Below, in pieces: positions 21,516 through 27,908 of a DNA stretch of 27,908 nt. The notes below the pieces were generated by a model. The model made no database searches, was not told where the DNA came from, and was given only the letters and a program-made list of their open reading frames with translations. Location of the stretch: contig JAYSCT010000065.1 in assembly GCA_041914785.1 (NCBI GenBank), positions 1 through 27,908 on the forward strand. The letters are read 5' to 3'. The stretch is from Pelomonas sp041914785 (GTDB taxonomy: Bacteria; Pseudomonadota; Gammaproteobacteria; Burkholderiales; Burkholderiaceae_C). The stretch's first letter is position 1. Each line of letters begins with the position of its first letter. A program made the position numbers and the translations under genes.

Positions 21516-23537
21516 TCAGGCGGACATGGCCTCGATCTGCTCGCCCAGCTCCAGCCAGCGCATCTCGTCGGCTTCGAGCTGGTCGGCAATCGCCTTCAGG
21601 CGCTTGCCCATCTCGGCGATGGCCGACGCGGCAGCACCTTCGGCCAGCTGCGCCTCGATCTCCGCGCGCTCCGCGGCCAGCGCGTGCAGGCGCTTGTCGA
21701 TGGCCTCCATCTCCTTGCGCAGCGGCCGCGTCTGCTCGGCGATCTTGGCGCGTGCCTGGCCCGAGGCCTTGCGGTCCTCGCGCGGCGCGGGCGCCGGGGC
21801 CGGCGCGGCCGCCACCTTGGCCGGTGCCGGGGCCGAGGCTCCCTTCTTCGCCGCACGGGCGGCTTCCTTGCTCTGGTCCAGCAGCCAGCGCTGGTAGTCG
21901 TCCAGGTCGCCGTCGAAGGGCTTGACCGCGCCGTCGGCCACCAGCCAGAACTCGTCGCAGACCTCGCGCAGCAGCGCGCGGTCGTGGCTGACCAGCATGA
22001 CGGTGCCTTCGAACTCGTTCAGCGCCAGCGACAGCGCCTCGCGGGTGTTCAGGTCCAGGTGGTTGGTCGGCTCGTCCAGCAGCAGCAAATTTGGCCGCTG
22101 CCACACGAGCATGGCCAGCACGAGGCGCGCCTTCTCGCCGCCGGACAGGCTGCCGACCTGCTGGTTGACCATGTCGCCGGTGAAGCGGAACTGGCCGAGG
22201 AAGTCGCGCAGCTCCTGCTCGCGGCCTGGCGGGCCGACCTCGCGCGCCAGGCGCACCATGTGCTCGAGAGGCCCTTCGTCAAGGCGCAGCACGTCCAGCT
22301 CCTGCTGGGCGAAGTAGCCGATGGACAGGCCCTTGCCTTCGGTCAGCTTGCCGCCCATGGGTGCCTGCGCGCGGGCGATGGTCTTGACCAGCGTCGACTT
22401 GCCCTGGCCGTTGGCGCCCAGGATGCCGATGCGCTGGCCGGCCAGCACGGAGCGGTTGATCCCTCGGACAATGATCTTCGCTTCAGCGACGGCGGCGCCG
22501 GGCCGCCCCAAGGCGCCGTCGCCAGCCCCCTCGGGGGGCGCGTCGCCGTACTCGGCGGCGGGGGGCACCATGTAGCCGGCGCTGAGCTCATCGAACATCA
22601 GCATCGGGTTGGGCAGGTTCAGCGGCTCGCGGAACTCGAAGTTGAAGTCCGCCGACGCCAGCACCGGCGCGAGCTTCTCCATGCGCTCCAGCGCCTTGAC
22701 GCGGCTCTGGGCCTGCTTGGCCTTGCTGGCCTTGGCCTTGAAGCGGTCGATGAACTTCTGCAGGTGGGCGACCTTTTCCTGCTGCTTCGCGAACGCCGCC
22801 TGCTGCAGCACCATGCGCTCGGCGCGCTGGGTCTCGAAGCTGGTGTAGTTGCCGCCGTAGCGCACCAGCTTGCCCTCGTCCAGATGCAGCGTGACCTTGG
22901 TGATTGCGTCGAGGAACTCGCGGTCGTGGCTGATGATGATCAGCGTGCCGTCGTAGCGCTGCAGCCAGGCTTCCAGCCAGACGAGCGCGTCCAGGTCCAG
23001 GTGGTTGGTGGGCTCGTCCAGCAGCATCAGCTCGGCCGGGCACATCAGCGCGCGGGCCAGCTGCAGGCGCATGCGCCAGCCGCCGGAGAAGCTGTTGACG
23101 GGCGCGTCGAGCTGCTCGGTCTTGAAGCCCAGGCCCATCAGCAGCGCCTGGGCGCGCGAGCGGGCGTCGAAGGCGCCGGCATCGGCCAGCGCGGCGTGCG
23201 CGTCGGCCATCGCGTGGCCGTCCTCGGCGGCCTCGGCCTCGGCCAGCGCCACGCGGGCGGCCACCAGCGTGAGGTCGCCCTGCAGCACGTAGTCGGTCGC
23301 GCCGTCGTCGGTCTCGGGCATGTTCTGGGCGACTTCGGACCGGCGCCAGTGCCGGGGCACCTCCACCTCGCCGCGGTCGTTGGAGAGGCGGCCGGTCAGC
23401 AGCGCGAACAGGCTGGACTTGCCGGCGCCGTTGCGGCCCACGAGGCCGATCTTCTCGCCGGGCTGCAGCGTCGCGGACGCGCCGTCCAGCACCACCTTGA
23501 CGCCGCGGCGCAGCGTGATGTCGCGCAGCGTGATCAC
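21516..23537 (-). CDS. yheS: ABC-F family ATPase, YheS type
   Basis: 673 residues from a GTG at 23537 that overlaps the prmB stop (GTGA). Two ABC ATPase domains with no membrane segments. First: Walker A GRNGAGKSS (34-42), signature FSGGWRMRLQLARAL, Walker B LMLLDEPTNHLDLDALVWLE. Second: GANGQGKST, LSGGEKARLVLAML, LLLLDEPTNHLDLNTREAL. The linker QQEKVAHLQKFIDRFKAKASKAKQAQSRVK is the tRNA-facing arm of YheS-like ABC-F proteins, which act on ribosomes. The C-terminus ends in an Ala/Pro linker and a coiled coil. About residues 320-351 are an extra Gly/Pro/Ala-rich insert encoded by a palindromic repeat (22484-22576). Precise cellular role is not well defined. Confidence 0.93.
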   Translation of the reverse strand: MITLRDITLRRGVKVVLDGASATLQPGEKIGLVGRNGAGKSSLFALLTGRLSNDRGEVEVPRHWRRSEVAQNMPETDDGATDYVLQGDLTLVAARVALAEAEAAEDGHAMADAHAALADAGAFDARSRAQALLMGLGFKTEQLDAPVNSFSGGWRMRLQLARALMCPAELMLLDEPTNHLDLDALVWLEAWLQRYDGTLIIISHDREFLDAITKVTLHLDEGKLVRYGGNYTSFETQRAERMVLQQAAFAKQQEKVAHLQKFIDRFKAKASKAKQAQSRVKALERMEKLAPVLASADFNFEFREPLNLPNPMLMFDELSAGYMVPPAAEYGDAPPEGAGDGALGRPGAAVAEAKIIVRGINRSVLAGQRIGILGANGQGKSTLVKTIARAQAPMGGKLTEGKGLSIGYFAQQELDVLRLDEGPLEHMVRLAREVGPPGREQELRDFLGQFRFTGDMVNQQVGSLSGGEKARLVLAMLVWQRPNLLLLDEPTNHLDLNTREALSLALNEFEGTVMLVSHDRALLREVCDEFWLVADGAVKPFDGDLDDYQRWLLDQSKEAARAAKKGASAPAPAKVAAAPAPAPAPREDRKASGQARAKIAEQTRPLRKEMEAIDKRLHALAAERAEIEAQLAEGAAASAIAEMGKRLKAIADQLEADEMRWLELGEQIEAMSA
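22484..22576. repeat. Burkholderiales-type palindromic repeat inserted in frame in yheS
   Basis: Contains GCCCCCTCGGGGGGC with nearby GGGCCGCCCCAAGGCGCC and GTACTCGGCGGCGGGGGGC. Blocks of this look (CCCCCTCGGGGGG plus TTGGGGCGGCCC) are dispersed intergenic repeats in Acidovorax/Rubrivivax-type genomes. Here it adds about 31 codons to the second ATPase domain of YheS without a frameshift. Family identification is from memory. Confidence 0.6.
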
Positions 23538-24394
23538 AGCAGCTTCTCCTTGGTCACCAGCAGCACCTGATCGGCGCCGGCCGAGGTTTCCATCCAGACG
23601 ACTTCGAGGTCGGGGAAGGCCGCTTCGAAGAAGGGGCGTTCGTTGCCGATCTCCAGCACCAGCACACCGTCGTCGTTCAACGCGGCAGGCGCGGCGCGCA
23701 GCAGCTCGCGGATGAAGTCCATGCCGTCTGCGCCGCCGGCCAGCGCCAGCTCGGGCTCGGCGCGGTACTCGGGGGGCAGGGCGGCCATGCTGTTGCTGTT
23801 CACGTAGGGCGGGTTGCAGAGAATCAGGTCGTACTTGCCGTCGGCGCCGGCCAGGCCGTCGCCTTGCAGCAGGCGGATGCGCGATGACAGGTCATGGCGC
23901 TCCACGTTCAGTTTGGCCACGGCCAGCGCGTCGGCACTGAGGTCCAGCGCGTCGACGGCAACGTCCGGCCAGGCCATGGCCGCCAGCACGGCCAAGCTGC
24001 CGTTGCCGGTGCACAGGTCCAGCACGCGGCGGCTGGCCGGGTTCAGCCAGGGGTCGATGCTGGCGTCGGCGATCAGCTCGGCGATGAAGCTGCGCGGCAC
24101 GATGGCGCGCTCGTCGATGGTGAATGGCACACCCTGCAGCCAGGCCTCGCCGGTCAGGTAGGCGGCGGGCTTGCGGGTCGCGATGCGCTCGTCGACGAGG
24201 GCCGCAATGGCGGCAACCTCGGCGCCGGTCAGCTCGCGGGTCTCGTGCTCGTCCAGGGCGTCCAGCGGCAGGCCCAGGCGCCACAGCGCCAGCCACGCGG
24301 CCTCGTCGAACGCGTTCGTCGTGCCATGGCCAAAAAACAAGCCCGCCTGGGTCAGGCGGGCGGCTTGGGTGTCAATGCAGTCGATCAGCTTCAA
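23534..24394 (-). CDS. prmB: Ribosomal protein uL3 glutamine methyltransferase PrmB
   Basis: 286 residues. SAM-dependent N5-methylation of a glutamine in ribosomal protein L3. N-terminal helical domain (GLFFGHGTTNAFDEAAWLALWRLGLPLD; AAYLTGEAWLQGVPFTIDERAIVPRSFIAELI), SAM motif VLDLCTGNGSLAVLAAMA, then the catalytic NPPY (about residue 193, LCNPPYVNSNSMAALPPEYRAEPELALAGGADGMDFI). YVNSNSM distinguishes PrmB from PrmC. Start is a TTG at 24394 overlapping the pilU stop (TTGA). Coupled to pilU upstream and yheS downstream. Confidence 0.94.
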   Translation of the reverse strand: MKLIDCIDTQAARLTQAGLFFGHGTTNAFDEAAWLALWRLGLPLDALDEHETRELTGAEVAAIAALVDERIATRKPAAYLTGEAWLQGVPFTIDERAIVPRSFIAELIADASIDPWLNPASRRVLDLCTGNGSLAVLAAMAWPDVAVDALDLSADALAVAKLNVERHDLSSRIRLLQGDGLAGADGKYDLILCNPPYVNSNSMAALPPEYRAEPELALAGGADGMDFIRELLRAAPAALNDDGVLVLEIGNERPFFEAAFPDLEVVWMETSAGADQVLLVTKEKLL

Positions 24395-25554
24395 GTGCCG
24401 CGGACGTCCAGGGTGATTTCGGTGAAGCTGGCTTCATCGCCAGCCTTCTCTTCCTTGCGCGGCGCGGTCGCCAGGCGCGCGCCGGGCGCCTCGTTCTGCA
24501 GCCGCCACAAGAGGTTGGTGGGCGAGTCGGCGAAGGCCAGGCCTTCCTCGCGGGTGATGGTGCCGTCGGAGATGAGCTTGGCGAAATGCTCTTCGTAGGT
24601 CTGCGAGCCCTCGGCGATGGACTTCTCCATCGCCTCCTTCACGCCGGTGAAGTCGCCCTGCTCGATGAGCTCGGCCACCAGCTTGGAGTTCAGCAGGATC
24701 TCCAGCACCGGCACGCGGCCGCCGGCGGTCGCGCGCACGAGGCGCTGCGACACGATGGCCTTCAGGCCCGCGGCCAGGTCGTTCAGCAGCGCCGGGCGGG
24801 ACTCGGGTGTGTAGAACGACAGGATGCGGTTCAGCGCGTGGTAGGTGTTGTTGCCGTGCAGCGTGGCCAGCACCAGGTGGCCGGACAGCGCGTAGCTGAT
24901 GGCCGCCGTCATCGTGTCGCGATCGCGGATCTCGCCGATGAGGATGCAGTCCGGCGCCTGGCGCAGCGCGTTCTTCAGCGCGATCTGCAGCGACGCGGTG
25001 TCGCGCCCGATCTCGCGCTGGTTGACCACCGAGCGCTTGTTGCTGAACAGGTACTCGATCGGGTCCTCGATGGTGAGGATGTGCCCGGTCATCGTCTGGT
25101 TGCGCAGCTCCAGCATGCTGGCCAGCGTCGTGCTCTTGCCGGTGCCGGTCGCGCCCACCATCAGGATCAGCCCGCGCTTTTCCTTGATCATGTTGCCCAG
25201 GATGGGCGGCAGGCCCAGGCTCTCCATCGTCGGGATGTCGTGCGGGATGTGCCGGAACACGCCCGCGATGGACCCGCGCTGGCGGAAGCCCGACAGCCGG
25301 AAGCTGCCCACGCCGTTGACCGACACGGCCATGTTCAGCTCGCCCGAGCTGTCCAGCTCGGACAGGCTGGCGGGGTCGATGACCTCCGCGATGAGCTGGC
25401 GCGGCTGAGGCGGCGTCAGGAGCTGGTCGGACAGCTGCACCGTCTGACCGTTGATGCGGATCAGCACCGGCATGTTGGCCGAGAGGTAGCAGTCCGACGC
25501 ACCCTTGTCGGCCATCAGCCGCAGGATGCGCTCCATGTTGCCGCTGGTGGCCAT
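24391..25554 (-). CDS. pilU: Type IV pilus retraction ATPase, PilU type
   Basis: 387 residues from the ATG at 25554; ATG at 25536 (MERILRLMADK) is an equally possible start. PilT/PilU-family secretion ATPase powering pilus retraction at the inner membrane base. N-terminal ASDCYLSANMPVLIRINGQ; Walker A GATGTGKST (134-142); Asp box TIEDPIEYLF; Walker B-type ILIGEIRDRDTM; His box SGHLVLATLHGNNT. The extended C-terminus and GEIRDRDTM form (rather than PilT's GEMRDLET) favour PilU. Two bases separate it from dapD. PilT is not in this window. Confidence 0.92.
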   Translation of the reverse strand: MATSGNMERILRLMADKGASDCYLSANMPVLIRINGQTVQLSDQLLTPPQPRQLIAEVIDPASLSELDSSGELNMAVSVNGVGSFRLSGFRQRGSIAGVFRHIPHDIPTMESLGLPPILGNMIKEKRGLILMVGATGTGKSTTLASMLELRNQTMTGHILTIEDPIEYLFSNKRSVVNQREIGRDTASLQIALKNALRQAPDCILIGEIRDRDTMTAAISYALSGHLVLATLHGNNTYHALNRILSFYTPESRPALLNDLAAGLKAIVSQRLVRATAGGRVPVLEILLNSKLVAELIEQGDFTGVKEAMEKSIAEGSQTYEEHFAKLISDGTITREEGLAFADSPTNLLWRLQNEAPGARLATAPRKEEKAGDEASFTEITLDVRGT

Positions 25555-25556
25555 GC

Positions 25557-26381
25557 TCAGGCGCGCAGCAGTTCGTTGATGCTCGTCTTCGAGCGGGTTT
25601 GCGCGTCGACGCGCTTCACGATGATGGCCGCGTACAGGCTGTAGCGGCCGCCGTCCTTGGGCAGCGAGCCCGAGATGACGACGGAGCCCGCCGGGATGCG
25701 GCCGTAGCTGACGGTGTCGGTCGCGCGGTCGTAGATCGGCGTGCTCTGGCCGATGTAGACGCCCATGGAGATGACCGAGTTCTCCTCGACGATGACGCCC
25801 TCGACGACCTCGGAGCGGGCGCCGATGAAGCAGTTGTCCTCGATGATGGTCGGGTTGGCCTGCAGCGGCTCCAGCACGCCGCCGATGCCGACGCCGCCGC
25901 TCAGGTGCACGTTCTTGCCGATCTGCGCGCAGGAGCCGACGGTGGCCCAGGTGTCCACCATCGCGCCTTCGTCGACGTAGGCGCCGATGTTCACGTAGCT
26001 GGGCATCAGCACGACGTTCTTCGCCTGGAAGCTGCCGCGGCGGGCGACGGCCGGCGGCACCACGCGCACGCCGGTGGCGCGCAGCTCGGCTTCGCTCATG
26101 CCGGCGAACTTGGTGGGCACCTTGTCGAAGAAGGTCAGGTCCTTGTCGCCCATCAGGCGGTTGTCGTTCAGGCGGAACGACAGCAGCACCGCCTTCTTGA
26201 TCCACTGGTGCACGGTCCACTGGCCCACGCCCTCACGGGTGGCCACGCGCAGGCGGCCGGCGTCCAACTCGGCGATGACGTGCTCGACGGCCTGGCGCAC
26301 TTCGGGCGCGTTGACGGGGTCCAGCGAGGCGCGGTTGTCCCAGGCGAGGTCGATCGTGCTTTGAAGTTCGGCGGTGTTCAT
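25557..26381 (-). CDS. dapD: 2,3,4,5-tetrahydropyridine-2,6-dicarboxylate N-succinyltransferase
   Basis: 274 residues from the ATG at 26381, which overlaps the dapC stop (ATGA); the open frame upstream lies in dapC. The enzyme transfers succinyl from succinyl-CoA to tetrahydrodipicolinate in the lysine/meso-diaminopimelate pathway. Hexapeptide left-handed beta-helix repeats are clear: VNIGAYVDEGAMVDTWATVGSCAQIGKNVHLSGGVGIGGVLEPLQANPTIIEDNCFIGARSEVVEGVIVEENSVISMGVYIG. N-terminal AWDNRASLDPVNAPEVRQAVE is typical. Acts after DapA/B and before DapC. Confidence 0.97.
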   Translation of the reverse strand: MNTAELQSTIDLAWDNRASLDPVNAPEVRQAVEHVIAELDAGRLRVATREGVGQWTVHQWIKKAVLLSFRLNDNRLMGDKDLTFFDKVPTKFAGMSEAELRATGVRVVPPAVARRGSFQAKNVVLMPSYVNIGAYVDEGAMVDTWATVGSCAQIGKNVHLSGGVGIGGVLEPLQANPTIIEDNCFIGARSEVVEGVIVEENSVISMGVYIGQSTPIYDRATDTVSYGRIPAGSVVISGSLPKDGGRYSLYAAIIVKRVDAQTRSKTSINELLRA

Positions 26382-27571
26382 GCGAGAGAGGTCGTGAAGG
26401 AGACGATGCGGCGGGCGGCTTCCAGGCATTCGGCCTCGTCGGCCACGAGGGCCAGGCGGATGCGCCCGGCGCCGGGGTTGCTGCCATGGGCCGGGCGGGC
26501 CAGCAGGCTACCCGGCAAGACCGCGAGATTGTATTGAGCGAGCAACCCTTGAGCGAAGGCGATGTCGTTACCACCTGGAACCGCGGCCCACAGGTAGAAG
26601 CCCGCGTCGGGCAGCGCCACGTCCAGCACCTCGGCCAGCAGCGGCGTCACGTCGGCGAACTTCTGCCGGTAGCGCGCGCGGTTGTCGACGACATGCGCCT
26701 CGTCGTTCCACGCCGCGATGCTCGCGGCCTGCACCAGCGGGCTCATCGCGCTGCCGTGGTAGGTGCGGTAGAGCAGGAACTTCTTCAGCAGCGCGGCGTC
26801 ACCGGCCACGAAGCCGGAGCGCAGCCCCGGCACGTTGGAGCGCTTGGACAGCGACGTGAACGCGATGAGGTTCTTGAAGTCGCTGCGGCCCAGCCTGGCG
26901 GCGGCTTCCAGGCCACCCAGCGGCGCCTCGTCACGGAAGTAGATCTCCGAGTAGCACTCGTCGGACGCGATGACGAAGCCGTGCCGGTCGCTCAACTCGA
27001 ACAGCGTCTGCCACTCGGCGAGCGGCATCACCGCGCCGCTGGGGTTGCCGGGCGAGCAGACGTACAGCAGCTGCGTCCTGGCCCAGGTGGTGTCGTCGAT
27101 CTGCGACCAATCCACCGCGAAGTTGCGCGCCGGGTCGGCGTTGGCGTAGGCCACGTCGGCACCGGCCAGCAGCGCGGCGCCTTCGTAGATTTGATAGAAG
27201 GGGTTGGGGCAGACGACCGTGGCGCCGGCGCGACTGCCGTCCACCACCGTCTGCGCGATCGCGAACAGCGCCTCGCGCGAGCCGTTGACCGGCAGCACCT
27301 GCGTGGACGCGTTCAACGCCAGCCCGTAGCGGCGCTGCAGCCAGCCGGCGATGGCCTCGCGCAGCGTGGGCGTGCCGGCCGTGGCGGGGTAGCCGGCCAG
27401 CTGCGGCATCGCGGCCTGGATGGCCTCGCCGATGAATGCGGGGGCGGGGTGGCGGGGCTCGCCGATTCCCAGCGAGATCGGTGCGAAATCCGGGTTGGGC
27501 CGGATGTCGGCCGTTAGCTGCTTCAGGCGTTCAAACGGATAAGGGTGCAGCCGGTCGAGCAGCGGGTTCAT
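26378..27571 (-). CDS. dapC: Succinyldiaminopimelate transaminase
   Basis: 397 residues from the ATG at 27571, overlapping the queF stop. Class I/II PLP-dependent aminotransferase: MNPLLDRLHPYPFERLKQLTADIRPNPDFAPISLGIGEPRHPAPAFI; GYPATAGTPTLREAIAGWLQRRYG; VNGSREALFAIAQTVVD; CPNPFYQIYEGAALLAG; CSPGNPSGAVM; SDECYSEIYF; and the PLP lysine in SLSKRSNVPGLRSGFVAG at about residue 240. Next to dapD, it most likely converts N-succinyl-2-amino-6-ketopimelate to succinyl-diaminopimelate. Confidence 0.95.
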   Translation of the reverse strand: MNPLLDRLHPYPFERLKQLTADIRPNPDFAPISLGIGEPRHPAPAFIGEAIQAAMPQLAGYPATAGTPTLREAIAGWLQRRYGLALNASTQVLPVNGSREALFAIAQTVVDGSRAGATVVCPNPFYQIYEGAALLAGADVAYANADPARNFAVDWSQIDDTTWARTQLLYVCSPGNPSGAVMPLAEWQTLFELSDRHGFVIASDECYSEIYFRDEAPLGGLEAAARLGRSDFKNLIAFTSLSKRSNVPGLRSGFVAGDAALLKKFLLYRTYHGSAMSPLVQAASIAAWNDEAHVVDNRARYRQKFADVTPLLAEVLDVALPDAGFYLWAAVPGGNDIAFAQGLLAQYNLAVLPGSLLARPAHGSNPGAGRIRLALVADEAECLEAARRIVSFTTSLA

Positions 27572-27908
27572 GCGCCCAGCATCCCCGACTCGAAGCCATG
27601 CGACGGCAGGTCCACGCGGGGCGCGGGCGTCCAGCCCGGCTTGCGGTGCTCGGCGACGACGTTGGTGTAGATGCCGCCGCGCACGTACCACTTGGCGGTG
27701 ATGCGGATGAAGCGCGGGTCGGTGACCTTGACGATGTCGTCCAGGATCTTGTTGGTGACCTTCTCGTGGAAGGCGCCCTCGTTGCGGTAGCTCCAGAAGT
27801 ACATCTTCAGGCTCTTGAGCTCCACGCAGAGCTCGTCCGCGATCATGTCGATCGTGAAGTGCGCGAAGTCGGGCTGGCCGGTCAGCGGGCAGTGGCAGGT
27901 GAACTCGG
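27568..27908 (-). CDS. queF: preQ0 reductase QueF, C-terminal part (runs off the window)
   Basis: NADPH-dependent 7-cyano-7-deazaguanine reductase in queuosine synthesis. The visible part begins EFTCHCPLTGQPDFAHFTIDMIADELCVELKSLKMYFWSYRNEGAFHEKVTNKILDDIV. The catalytic Cys is that of HCPLTGQPD, and ELKSLKMYFWSYRNEGAFHE is the QueF motif. The short form (type I) is suggested by how near the Cys is to the end. The N-terminus lies beyond 27908. It is the upstream member of the coupled chain leading to dapC. Confidence 0.95.
   Translation of the reverse strand, partial: EFTCHCPLTGQPDFAHFTIDMIADELCVELKSLKMYFWSYRNEGAFHEKVTNKILDDIVKVTDPRFIRITAKWYVRGGIYTNVVAEHRKPGWTPAPRVDLPSHGFESGMLGA

Overview
The window is GC-rich (mostly 65-75%) and reads as a chromosome segment of a Burkholderiales betaproteobacterium, probably near the Rubrivivax/Roseateles/Leptothrix or Comamonadaceae groups. 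Reasons: the ompA-ubiG-gph-ssrA order next to gyrA, the queF-dapC-dapD-pilU-prmB-yheS chain, a PEP-CTERM protein, and a Burkholderiales-style palindromic repeat inside yheS. Genus assignment is inference.

Left chromosomal part (1-3557): the gyrA N-terminus (minus strand), then on the plus strand an OmpA-family protein, ubiG, gph and the tmRNA gene ssrA.

Central accessory part (about 3558-16740): a roughly 13-kb integrative element whose left end abuts the 3' end of ssrA. It carries a tyrosine integrase (3754-5058), a non-coding stretch with GGGGACA repeats, a complete lambda-GpH-type tail tape measure gene (5841-9233) with no other virion gene near it, a helix-turn-helix protein, an AlpA-type regulator, a region that looks like a C4/P4-CI antisense-RNA immunity leader (about 11209-11400), a tightly overlapping chain of three small genes plus a PriCT-2/Toprim/DUF927 replication protein (12358-15363), a second AlpA-like regulator on the minus strand, a candidate replication origin (two perfect DnaA boxes plus TGTCCCC repeats, 15749-16028), and a small HTH gene. 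Both ends carry clusters of GTTACCCGG, likely integrase arm sites. The layout is that of a P4-like phage satellite or a minimal mobile element, not a full prophage.

Right chromosomal part (16741-27908): lexA with two SOS boxes, a divergent asparaginase, a PEP-CTERM esterase-like phytase protein, the ohr/ohrR peroxide module with a DUF1304 membrane protein, then a compact minus-strand chain read in the order queF-dapC-dapD-pilU-prmB-yheS.

Most unusual: (i) the tape measure gene alone in a satellite-like element; (ii) two 64-65-nt structured repeats with compensatory changes, one in front of the tape measure gene and one in front of the next gene; (iii) the antisense-RNA-type leader; (iv) a short segment repeated near both ends of the element whose differences are all synonymous; (v) a long inverted repeat at the 3' end of lexA that also resembles the ssrA 3' end.
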